This document shows, one piece after another, positions 40,201 to 51,225 of a DNA stretch of 64,000 bases. How positions within the stretch are numbered: the stretch's first letter is position 1; each line of letters starts with the position of its first letter. The position numbers and the translations under genes were made by a program. This stretch comes from Litomosoides sigmodontis. Its lineage: Eukaryota > Nematoda > Chromadorea > Rhabditida > Onchocercidae. Under the pieces are notes generated by a model that saw only the letters and a program-made list of their open reading frames with translations, searched no databases and was not told where the DNA came from. Location of the stretch: NCBI GenBank assembly GCA_963070105.1, contig OY718804.1:3613317-3677316 (forward strand), read 5' to 3'.

Positions 40201-43200
40201 TAACTCCAATGACATGATAAAGTTTCTAGCAAAGCTAAAATTAGCCGTGGTGATTAAATTGGGCAAATTTGGGTCACACTGAGTTTAATTATTGTATGAT
40301 TAATCAAAAAACTTAATTTTTTAGTGGAATATCTCAAGTAGGCTTGAGAGTACAAAAAACTCCAGGAACGGACGTGTTATCCGTCAAAATTTCTCCTAAT
40401 AAAAACACCTCAAATACAACTGTTTTGGATTTCCATTCATCGAATACCCTCGACAAACAAGAAAACCGCTCTGTACAGTATAACAGCGGAGTAGAAGTTG
40501 AAGTTCTGGTGGGTTGAATTGCTAGTAAAATGATTTTTGTTGGGCATTTTTTCTGTATGAAGTACATGATGATCTGAGGAGTTCAATGACAATGAAGTAG
40601 AATGGCTTTTCGGACACTGGTTTTGCAGCTCAGGACGTTTGACCTTATTTCACTCAGTTATTTTTGCGATTGTAGTGAAAGCATAGGATTGCTGAGTGGA
40701 GTCACAGCGTTAAAATAAGAATTGTCGAAATGAGGCCAGTATGGAATCAGATTATGAAATATTTTGAAAAGAGCTGTATAAATGACTTGATTATCACATT
40801 TTATGCAGACGGCTTACAAAAAATATTGACAAAAGATTATCAAGGGAAAAAGAATTGAATCACCATAGTGGAGATAAATTGACTCTTGGAACCTGCTGAA
40901 AGCGAGTGGTGTAAGTTACGGTGAAAGTGCATAGCGTAGTCTAATTGAATTATTTTTAGATGCTTAGTAGTCTTGATTTGATAGAGGCGAGATTTGTGAT
41001 TTGATTAATAATTATATTTCAACCATTGACAATAAGGTTATTTTCAGGCTGGCTCAAGTCATCCGTCCGTAATTCTCACGCCTAAATTAACCCCTGGGCA
41101 GAAGGTTATGTTAGTTCGAGGGAGTAAGGAACGAGAAAAATTATTGGGTGAAAAAGTAGTAACTGAGGTAATGTTGTTTTTCGAAGTTTTAGTTCTGATT
41201 TATTTGAAACTTTGGACTCTTGCTTGTTTTAAGCGATCAATTTTTTGGATCGAGGTTTTAAGGCGAATAGACAAACCGTTTTGTTTTTCTAAGATAAAAG
41301 TATGTTCTAACTGTTTTTCAAGTTTTGATTTCAGAAAACACTCAAAGAGCGTGCGAAGTTTGGCCAGAAATCGCAGGTATGCAGCACATTTCTGAATGCA
41401 TAATACAACGGAAAACATTTTTCGTTAATGAATTTGGTTGTAGAAAAATGAAAACAAAATGCATATTCCAATTAATATTTTTCATCTAAATTTTATGATA
41501 AAACGACTTTTACATCCATTTTTTCTATTCCACGAAATTTGATTCTCAGGAACTGGAAAAACATGAAGTTACTGAAAACAAAAAGCGAAGTGAAGTTATG
41601 AATAAATGGGAAAGAGAGGTAAGTAGAAGAAAATTATTTGTATTCAAGAAAACTTTGCTAATGAGATATAATTTCATTTTAATTAATTTTATTACGTTTT
41701 CCAGGCAACTGACAGATTCGAGGCTAGTCGGGACGAAGACGAAGTATTGGGTGCTCTTGAATCAGCGGATTTTGCTATGCGACCTAAAGTACTTTCCCAA
41801 ACTTAAACTTTTTATGGTGGAACAAATACTTGCCATCCAAACGTGTGCTGGGAAAAATAAAATGTATCGTAGTATAAGAAAGATTAGTTTAGTAACTTGA
41901 CATTTAAAGATCCCATGCATTTTCTTTCGCTTTTTCCACCCATCATCATGGATGCAGAAAAAAAAAATAAAACGAAATTCATTTAACATTTCTGTTATGA
42001 ATCTGAGAACTTAAATTTTTCATTAAACAGCAGTTCATATTGTTAGACATACGTGGTACAACGTCATTTACGTGACTTGACCGTCCTGCAAACAGTTTTC
42101 TCCGCCTTACATGCATCACCTTTCATGTGTCCACTTCAAATTTCTGCTTCACGTTTAGTTTGATCGTAATTATATTTTAAAAAGATATGTATTTTATCTT
42201 TACCGTTCTATTCTTACATGAGTTACAGAGTTCAGATTTGCAAGAAGTTGAGGAAGTGGAATTAGGCGCTGATACTGAAGTTGATACTAACACCGAAGAA
42301 GATGTATGTGAATTTACAGATGTTCGTCAAATCCAAACTTGATGAGTTTTGCTATTATTACTTGAATAGATTCTTCTGTTTTCACAAGCAGTAATGAATT
42401 GCTGCACCTTTACCAATCCTATGTTTTAGGTGAATATAGATCAAAAGAATGGAAGTCAGGTGTGCAACTCAGAGAGTGAGCAAGCATGCGGTGGTACTGA
42501 AACTGAACAACATGTAGTAAAGGTGTTTTTCTCAACTGACAGTTTCTAATTGACAACCGTTTTTAAAATTTATCTTTGAGGTTTGTATATATCAGAGTAA
42601 GAGATCGGCAATCTCTTGATAGAGAATGCAGTTTGAGCTCCTAGATCGAATATGACATTACGATTTGCTTTCGTTACATCCAAGCTTTTCATTATGTTCA
42701 TTTTTACGGTTGAACTGTTATCGAGCGGGTGCTAACACATAATGTGAGACTTTTGCAGGTCAGCAGTTAGGATCCTTTTGTTATGAATTTGTTTTTAATT
42801 ATTTGTTTTATTATTTTTCAATTTTTTAATGATTAGTTCCAGAAAGCAGAGTCATGCAGTAATGGTCTGTCTGAACAGAGCTCACCTCAAGATCCTGCTA
42901 CGACCAGCCAAGTCCAGCCGGTTTATCCATCTTCAGTGTCACGCATTGTTCATTCACAAAACAGCCGGCAAACAAACGTTGTGCATTTCGCTCCTTCATC
43001 TTCATACAAACAGGCATCACCAGTGACAGTGAGTTCTCAGAAGCTTCCAGGTCCATCGGCATGTGCTATCACTTCTAACATTTCCTCGTAAGTTCTTTTG
43101 ACCTCAAAAAAAGTTTGGAACTAGAATCTAAATGAAGTTTGATCATTGTTAAAAAATTATTGCTTCAGAAACAGATTCTTGGAAACATATCATAATTCAA

Positions 43201-43955
43201 ATCCTTCGCAACCGCAGTCTTCATCTTTCGAACAAGCTATACAAGAAATTACATCTGTGACAAGTCAAGATTCTCAGGCCAACAGCAATTATAAATCACC
43301 GCGTGCACAACAGCAATCTTCCTGGAATGCCAAGCAACTCCCTACTTCTCTTCTTATATCTAACGACCATAAATCGCTAACTTTACATTCCACTTCGTCA
43401 AATCATCCAACGTCTACTTACATTAATGACACTTTTGCTGCATCACAAGTGAATTTTTCACCTTATTCGGTTCAGCAGCGTCAAATCTCCTGCAAGAACC
43501 TTCAGTCCCAACAGACACCAACAGTTCGCCATTCTTCTCAACATCCTGCTCAAGAACAAATACGTCGACAACACCATGGTCTCATACAACATCCATATAG
43601 TTATCCTTCATCTACCTGCAGCTCTACAACGACTATCCAAAAGGCTACACTTCCAACTTGCAATATTCCTCATAATGCTTCGCGAGTTTATAACACTGTG
43701 CTTTCCTCACAAAAGGTTACGTATCCACAGCGTTCTGTATCGTCAGTGGGTTCCCCCTCAGCTTTTTCAATTTTACCACAATCACCTGCTCGACAGCAGC
43801 AGCTAATGGTCCATCAATCGTACAATTATCAACAACAGTTTTTATTACAGCAGCAGCAGCAACAGCAACGACAGCGGCAAAAACAGCAGCATAGTGAACA
43901 AAAACAGAATCAAATGAATTCTTCAAGTGATCGTCAAATGTACAGTAATTGGTGA
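34250..43955 (+). CDS. Ubinuclein/Hpc2-type HIRA-complex subunit with polyQ C-terminus
   Basis: Twenty-six phase-consistent exons give about 1431 residues: 34250-34390, 34718-34801, 34966-35079, 35156-35305, 35499-35791, 35943-36075, 36151-36336, 36497-36627, 36887-37022, 37277-37639, 37856-38091, 38473-38614, 38779-38857, 38993-39047, 39153-39251, 39453-39593, 39825-39932, 40325-40508, 41048-41167, 41335-41376, 41550-41618, 41705-41788, 42229-42303, 42430-42522, 42837-43087 and 43169-43955. The diagnostic part is the HUN (Hpc2/ubinuclein) domain at about residues 100-139: GYDLTDPFIDDTEAYDEHVP, then GGFYVNKGKLEFK. In other animals this domain binds HIRA, which deposits histone H3.3 outside replication. 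Farther on, LPKRFIWTDTLR and VQYLYYTVRPLFKDS resemble the ubinuclein middle domain. The last exon encodes a Ser/Gln-rich low-complexity region with a Q run near the end. A weak AT-hook-like SPGRPPG lies in exon 7. The start follows an acceptor (ttatag) and gives a plausible N-terminus (MNLNLGGSKKKQ). Confidence 0.85.
43845..43915 (+). repeat. CAG/CAA polyglutamine-coding tract
   Basis: Mixed CAG/CAA codons at the 3' end of the ubinuclein-like gene encode QQQQQQQ followed by RQRQKQQ and further Gln-rich sequence. The mixed codon use limits slippage, but length variation is still plausible. Confidence 0.85.
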
Positions 43956-44317
43956 TAAGTAATTTCTATTTCTCTGTAAATCATACTGGTAGTACTTTAA
44001 AAAATTTGTGCTTTCTTCATGAATACTCCTCAGTAATTTAATTTTCTCATCGATTTTCATGTATTAAGCTGAGTGAACGAGACAGTATATATTCCTAGAC
44101 TTTGAAATCGTATCAAATTTGTGATTAGTTTTAATAGACAAAATTCTGATTTGCAATAAGCATTTCTTTCGTTTATATGCTATCGATTTATTTCTTTTTC
44201 ACGAACAAAATGAAAGTTGGGAGAAGAGCTGCTGACCAATTAATTATATATATATGCATATCTATCAACTTTGTTGAATAATCAAAATATTAAAGGAGGA
44301 CTTAGGAGGCCGTTCTC

Positions 44318-44323
44318 AATAAA
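44318..44323 (+). terminator. Polyadenylation signal AATAAA, ubinuclein-like gene
   Basis: The first canonical AATAAA after the stop at 43955, about 360 bases downstream. Confidence 0.4.
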
Positions 44324-45185
44324 GGCAAAATAATATTTAACTTCATGATGAGCTGGGAACTTCACAATCAGTTGGAAACTTCTTAAATATATTAATCCCA
44401 CCGAAATTGAGATCGTAGCAAATGGACGTTTCTAAATCTCGACGAAATCCAATTTTATAATTCCTTCCTCTTTGTCAGTGGTCAGAGTTCGCTCCAGTCA
44501 TAAGGCAAGGATAGAGCTTTTATACATTCTTATGCAACCGTAATTCATGTGTTTGATCTTTCGTATGGGTAGTCGCAACAGGTTAAATATTCCCGTTTTT
44601 TGACTGTATCATTGTCAAAATATTCGTGATGTTTAGAAGATCAAACGTTCTAAATCATCTTATGTAAAATCTTATTGTTTTCAACTACAGTCATGTCTCA
44701 GTTCTTTCTGATAGGATAACATTAAATTAACAAGTTCGAATAAAATTAAAATAAAGTCGATTTTATTTGCTGAGGAATTTAGTAATGACAGAATTCACAA
44801 AAGAAATTCTTAAAGGTACATCTTGTTGAATTTTCCAGTGGTTGATTTCCTTCTTTGATGTTTATTTGTGTTATAATTGAATGCCCTCTGCCTCGGATCC
44901 TAAATGAGATTAGGGGAAAAGTAAACGAAGTATACGCTTCTAGCATGCGGTGACAAATGCTACTGCATCGTGTAATCTGTGATGTTCCATGGGTTTATTA
45001 CTTTTAAGTGTATTTTATACCATTATATTGACAGAAATGTAGAAAATGAATCTAGTCATTCTGACCAGTCTTTCCTAAATATCTTATTTTAATGAATGCT
45101 TAATGAGTTAATGATTTTTTTTCAATTCCACTAGTGTTTTGCATGGCAATGTTTTCGTTTTAAAGTCATTTCATATCTCATTCAG

Positions 45186-45385
45186 CTTCACCATCAATTT
45201 CCAAAAACACCAGATTTGTGTGTAACACCAGATGGTGAGTTACCGTTTAAAATTTAATTTAACATTTAAATTTTTGCGTAAAAATCATCTGTTTTCAATT
45301 ACGCTTTTGTTGTCCATCAGTGGAAGAAGTGTTTGGAAGGTGTGTGGAGGTAGCAACTGATGAGATGTTACTTAGATCGATGTAG
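45186..45385 (+). CDS. Orphan pair of terminal exons, product unidentified
   Basis: After the acceptor tctcattcag, the frame at 45186-45234 reads LHHQFPKTPDLCVTPD and stops at a gtgagt donor. A second exon at 45321-45385 follows the acceptor gtccatcag and joins in phase to read VEEVFGRCVEVATDEMLLRSM, then TAG. Good splice sites on three sides, in-frame joining and protein-like composition argue that it is coding. An AATAAA at 45788-45793 could end its transcript. The upstream part was not found. It may be an alternative 3' end of the ubinuclein-like gene or the tail of a small separate gene. Confidence 0.45.
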
Positions 45386-46509
45386 TGTTACAATTTGATC
45401 ACAGTGAATCCGTGAGTGATAATCTATTATCGCGTTTCTGCATGTGATGAACTTTGACCTTATCACTCAACTGTTGTCGAATTTCCAAGATTTGTATCTA
45501 AAAAGAAATTTCGGTTTTCTTTTTTGTTCGTTCCTAAATCATTCAGCATTAATTTTCAATATTTGTAAAGTCCGATATTTTCTTGCATTTAATGACAAAT
45601 ACATTTGCTTTTTTGACCATTGTTCTGTGCTGTTACTATTTATTATTTTGTGGATGAAATCTCATCCTATTTTTTTTGATTTAAATAAGTTTTGTGTGTT
45701 TTATCGTCTATTTGTACAATTTTATTATTTAAAAGACTTTATTTGAGATTTTCGAAATCACTGTGCTAATTAGCTGTTACATCTATGAATAAAGTTACTT
45801 TCTGGACATTTTCATACATTTAGGTCTGGACGAATTCAGACCATTTTATTACGAACGTTGAATGTAATTTGTGATAAACATTAAGAAGTTATAGTCATTT
45901 AGTGTTTAAATGAAATCTTAATCATTGTTTCGGTAAAATAATTGATTCACTTTTGTATCAATGGATTTGTTCAAAGACAGGTTTAGATATTCCAACATAC
46001 GCTAAGTTACTGGAACTTTTCAAAAACAAACAGTTGTATTCTTTACCATTTCCACTGCATGCAACTCTTATTTCTTCACAAAAACATTGTCAGAGCGTTT
46101 AGTTTCGGATGGGAATTTTGAAATGAACGGAAAGCATCAAGAATGTTTGCATAATTATGAGAGAAAGTAGAATCATTGATGGAAATAGAAGTTGGCTGAA
46201 ATCTTTCCTGTTCTCATCTTCGCTTGTAGGCAATCTGTTCAGTGTGGGAAAAGGATGTTTGAAGTGATAGGTTAGTTGAAGTTAATTTCAGGTGAAAATT
46301 TTTAATCGTACTACTATGAAGAGCCTAATTAACGTATTGGTGAATGATTGGGTCGACATGAAAGATTTATACTTCAAATTATGCAAAAATTTTGCATTTT
46401 AAATCCTAAAAGAAAGAAATATAAAGTGAGTGGGTAAGGGCTGTTTCTTCGGCGTAACGAAGGATAAGGTTTGGGAGATTGATGAATGAGGTGAATGCGA
46501 AGGAGGAAG
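45386..46509. other. Spacer before the serine protease gene
   Basis: No supported coding sequence. The open frame at 45444-45746 is Phe/Leu-rich low-quality translation. It contains AATAAA at 45788-45793 and presumably the protease promoter near its right end. Confidence 0.4.
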
Positions 46510-49500
46510 ATGACTGAGAGATTTGCGATGATGATCTTATTGCTCGATGGTATTGCAAGTTTCCAATGTTAGTACCACTCCGCTCTACTACATCGAAAAT
46601 AACACATTGAATAAAATATGTTTAATTCATGCACTATTCAGGCATTCAGCTATAATTCATTTATCACTTCAAGTTGAGGAGAGGGGAAAAAAGGATTGGA
46701 TTTTAATTCTTTTTCAGTTTCCAACCATATATTCAATCCATCGGACGAGTACTACGGTTTGATCTATTTCTTCCTTTAAAAAACGAAAAAGAAAATTACG
46801 CCACCTAGTAAATAGTAATTCGATTTTTAAATTAACCAACAAAATTTAGATAATTGTACACAACAATCTGATAAGCTCAAATGAAAAAGGCTCATTGAGG
46901 AAATCTAAGCAGTAAGCAATTGTTCAGTTTTTGCTGGAAAAATTGACGATTGTTTACAGATCCGGAAGAATGCGGTACCACCACCAATGTAACCCGAAAA
47001 ACTCAATTTAAAATTATGGGTGGAGAAAATGCCTCACCAGGAGAGATGCCATGGGCTGTAGCACTATTTTACGGTCGAGGTTTGTACGCGGACATCCTGT
47101 TTTTTCTATTCAATTTTTTCCTAAAATATTACAGTCCTTTTGTTAAAAGTAAACTAAGGAAGAGTAACACAAGAGAGATTCAGAGCATTGAGCACATGTT
47201 TCTCCTAAATTGCGATCGAAAATTGATTGAAATTTTCACTAACTAAAATATAAATTGAGTGAAACGACTACATGAGATGGTTCATTTGCATAAGTCACCA
47301 GCAATAAACTGGTTGAGCCGTCTACTTTTCGGATGACGTACTTTTATCACCGCTTATCATCACCTACTACACTAATTGTTCTGTGTGTTCATTAGATCAC
47401 TTCAAAATTGAAATTTTTGAAAATTCCCAAAATGCATTATCGTTGAAAATAAAGTTTGCTCATGTTATAGTCTACTTGTGTACCGGAACACTGATATCAC
47501 GAAAGCATGTTATCACAGCTGCCCATTGCTTTAAAAAGCTTTTCATCACGAAACCATGCAAGTTCGTCGCTTCTTTTTTTTAATTCAACGCTTTCATGAG
47601 AATGGTAACAAACTTCTCATTTAGCACTTTGGACCTTTCCGAAGAATCCTATAGGGTCATCTACGAATAGGTTTTGAATGAAACAACTTTACTGAAACCT
47701 TCCAATGAATAATGTAACCTACGCATCTTACTCATAAGGTAAGAGTTTCAAGCATAACAGGTAAATAACAGTAAGTTCATCCTTCAAAACCTGGAATTAC
47801 AGTTCGAGACAAATACACTAGAGACGGACATAAAAGCTTCTGTTAATGCTGTTGTTTACAAAGCATCGAATTGACGTTAATACACAGGCTCTATACGTTT
47901 GTTCTGTCATGTGCACGACGTATAGCTTAATTTTATTTAAGACTTAACTAACACAATTCATTATGAACATAATTTCCTATAATTTCCAGCGTATCTTTTG
48001 CCTACCATCAAGAAGAAGCTCTTAAAAAATACAATATTTTATATGGTAGTAATTGCATACAACAGCGCGATGAAAATTTATGTGACAGTGCGCCAGAAAT
48101 GAAAGTAAGAGGGATCGTTAGGTTAAGCATTAATTTCTTCCTCTGCGATTTTTAATTGAAATTTAAAAATAATGAATATTATAGCTGTTTTACCGGTTAA
48201 AATGTACCTTACTGGTTCTATCCTTTTATGTCATTGTAAGTGAAAGAGATTCATTTTAAAAATTCTGATCAGTCAAGCAGAATAGCTTGAGCTTTTGTGA
48301 AATTCATCGGTATGATAACACCCTGAGACCTTCAAAATGAAAACTTTTGCCATGATTCTTAATAATAATTAATAATAATAATAAATGATAATAATAATAA
48401 AATACCTCTTGTTTACTCGTCACATTGGGACATTAGCATTACATACTGGTATACTGAACTAAATAACTTCATCAGTATTTCACATTTATTATCACTCACT
48501 ATTTTATCACTGATATCCACGTCATGTATTCTAGAGCACAATATGGACGGTTTTTTAATGAGAAATGCAAGCTGGCAGATTTTGCATTACTAGAATTGGA
48601 TGAAATCATTAACGAGCCGTTAACTAATTATATTTGCTTGGGACATCGTAATATTGTCAGAAAAGAAGATCAAATACTATTAACTGGTTATGGCTGGGGT
48701 TCCATTCGTAAGTTCGTCAATTGTTTAAAATTAAATATAACAGTAATACTATAATTATTTAGAATTGATTTTAGTAACTTTTGATGGCGAGAAATCAGCA
48801 AACAATTTACAACTAGTTAATTTTCCAAAGACAATGAATCGGCTGAAATGTTTGAAAATATCAAAAACAAATGATGCTATGTGTGCAGTGGAAAGTAGCA
48901 AAGCAAGTACATGTCAGGTTAATCAATCTTCCTACTTTTTTAACTTTTCGATATTTTCAAATTGCAATTATTAGATTTATTTAGGGTATGAATGCATTAA
49001 AATCATTCTGCACTGAAAATTTTATATTTTAGGGATCAGAAATTTCTAAAAAAAAGACTATTAATGTAAAATTTTCTTTACCTAAGACAATTTTTACTTT
49101 TTTCTGAAAGTTTAAAAAGCTTTCCACTGTTACTCAATTTGTGCATGAGTTTCTCACTCTTCATTTCATTATGATTGCTGAAAGAAACCTGAGATGAAAA
49201 AATTCACTACCTTGGTATTGTTCATCTTTAGCGCTTGATTTTTTAATCTGATCGCTTTTTAGATAGTTAATTTGTTTTTGAATTTCTCTTCGTTTCTGAA
49301 TCGAACTATCGATGAGATGTGCTATTGTTTCCTCAGTTAACTGTAATTGTCATTTTTTCCAACAAAGTTTTTGTCGGTAAAAGGACTATACCCATAACTA
49401 ATGTTACCACTCATTAAAATTATCATAGCTTTATCATTAGCGGCTCTTTTCATCTGTCTACATGCACCTTCCTATCTATAAATTTCCTTTAATGTACCAC

Positions 49501-50467
49501 TCCATCATCACAGAATCGCTGCAATATTTGCTGGATGAAAGTGCATTTCGGATGAGAATTCAACAAAATTTGCACATGTTCTATCATGTATTCCTGATCT
49601 CCAATCATACATTCCTCCTTACCACATACCTGTAACTTATAATTATTTCGGGTATTTCCTACCAAATAGATGGTACTTTTGAAAAAAGTTTATTCAAACT
49701 GCGCTTGTAAATTTATGCACTGGTCGGAATGCTTAATTTATATTTAAAAAAAAATAAAAACACACGTGTTCGTTTTCAATATTTTCTTCCTTGAAGCAAC
49801 GTGTGAAGCTAATCGTATCATTCAGCGCCTTAGATTTTTTACTTGAATGGATTGTCTGACCAAAGTTTGCTTCATAATATTTTGTATGATCGAGCATATT
49901 TTTTCGTCTCTTCAGGCAACGTCTTTTAGGAGCATTAGTAGTTTGACATTCTTTTTGGCTTGAACAGTTACGACCCATTTGCAAAAGTTTCCTCTATTCT
50001 TTACACCGTACTTCGATACGGCAACAACAGCTGGGTACTTTTAGAAACTGTACAGTGAAAAAGTGTAATAATTGCAGACCAATTCGAACGATACAATTAT
50101 GCAAATTACGAAGTTTAAATGTTACACGTGAAATTATTGGTCGTTCCAGTGAATGTGAACTTGCATTATTAATTCTTCATCCATTCCTATTCAAGCTAGA
50201 GAAATTGTAAATGATCTCAAGTGTATACTGTACAACTGTCGCACTCTTCAGGGTGATAGTGGAGGAGGTTTGGTCGTACTCGGATCAAGTGGTCAGTGGT
50301 CACTGCTTGGTGTGCTGTCCTACGGGACGGAGTGTAAGGAACTACGACGAGGTGAACCACCCCGAGCTCTTGTTTATACTGATATTTCTCTATATGCTAT
50401 GGATATTGATGTATTTACAGGTTACGACAGAATCCTTCGACAATTATATCTTAAGCATTTGTCATAG
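46510..50467 (+). CDS. Secreted S1-family (chymotrypsin-fold) serine protease
   Basis: Eight exons: 46510-46567, 46718-46756, 46960-47079, 47396-47561, 47990-48121, 48535-48707, 48763-48917 and 50252-50467, giving 352 residues. A short leader (MTERFAMMILLLDGIASFQ) is followed by a Cys-containing pro-region and KIMGGENASPGEMPWAVAL, the activation and N-terminal strand. The catalytic triad is visible: His116 in VITAAHC, Asp187 in LADFALLEL and Ser284 in GDSGGG. The activation site is Lys-Ile rather than Arg-Ile. The position matching trypsin 189 is Ser (SSKASTCQGDS), which argues against Arg/Lys specificity. The 1.3 kb last intron holds an unrelated-looking Cys-rich open frame. The donor of exon 5 is the weaker gttaag; it was chosen because it restores phase and gives the expected strand (MKVRGIVRAQYG). 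The exon 7 acceptor may instead be 12 bases farther on (start 48775). Confidence 0.88.
48361..48404. repeat. AAT trinucleotide microsatellite
   Basis: An imperfect AAT/ATA run in intron 5 of the serine protease gene. Confidence 0.9.
49947..50210 (+). pseudogene. Cys-rich open frame (thrombospondin-1-like) in protease intron 7
   Basis: An 87-codon frame without ATG reads NCTVKKCNNCRPIRTIQLC and later GRSSECEL. The C-x4-C-x2-C-x7-C...GxSxxC spacing recalls nematode TSP1-like modules. It cannot belong to the protease product, because exons 7 and 8 join to a normal TCQ-GDSGG. It may be a decayed exon or a nested gene fragment. The family assignment is by eye only. Confidence 0.25.
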
Positions 50468-50468
50468 A

Positions 50469-50474
50469 AATAAA
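50469..50474 (+). terminator. Polyadenylation signal AATAAA, serine protease
   Basis: AATAAA begins 2 bases after the protease stop codon. This is very close, so a later site may be used instead. Confidence 0.3.
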
Positions 50475-51225
50475 TTACTTTTCATATTTTTGAATGAACT
50501 TACATCATTACTGCAAACGCATGCTGATATTGCTTTTTCTTTTTGAAGCTATAAAATAAGCTTGAATATACCTATTTCCACGGAAGAAGCAGGTTTCGTT
50601 CCTACCAACAGTCTTGCACGAACCTCACCAACCGAAATATTTATCAGCCCTGATTTACCCTATGAAACGGAATTCACTTCTTGCTCTCTTCTAACCTCGA
50701 ACAGACTCACGATGCACTGCCACTAGAATGGTGGAAGCAAATTTTTGCACAAAGTCCATGTCAAAGCTATTGTGACATTACGCTGCATGACATGTTGAAG
50801 ATGGTTGTTGCACTGGAAGACGTGAGATAGGTTAGCCTGAGGTTGTAGGCATGGGGCGTAGGTGCTGGATATTAGTTGCAGTACTTTAACCTGGTAATAG
50901 AAGATGTCGTTGTCTTCAATCAATGCGATAAGGTGTTTATAGTTGTGGTTTTCTTATCGCTAAATGTTCGTTTAGTTTAAGGTAAAATCAGTGTTTGGGA
51001 ATCAGCGACAAAATAAGTTATGGCAAGTTTTTGTTCAATTTCAAAAATTCCAAGAAATGATGCTTAGGCTTAAGAAAGCTTTTACATATGCCGTTGAATC
51101 GATCGCCTATGTCATCTTTCAAATAGGCAGAAGTAAAAAGTAATAACACCCAAAGACGGAAGAAGTTTTCAATTTCCCAACTAGAGCATCTTTTTCTCAA
51201 ACAGTTAACGCAACTCGAACTTTAG

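Noticed and set aside
43717..43926. Ala/Val-rich minus-strand frame
   Set aside because: It is the complement of the CAG/CAA glutamine tract read in another frame; such Ala/Val runs are expected artefacts.
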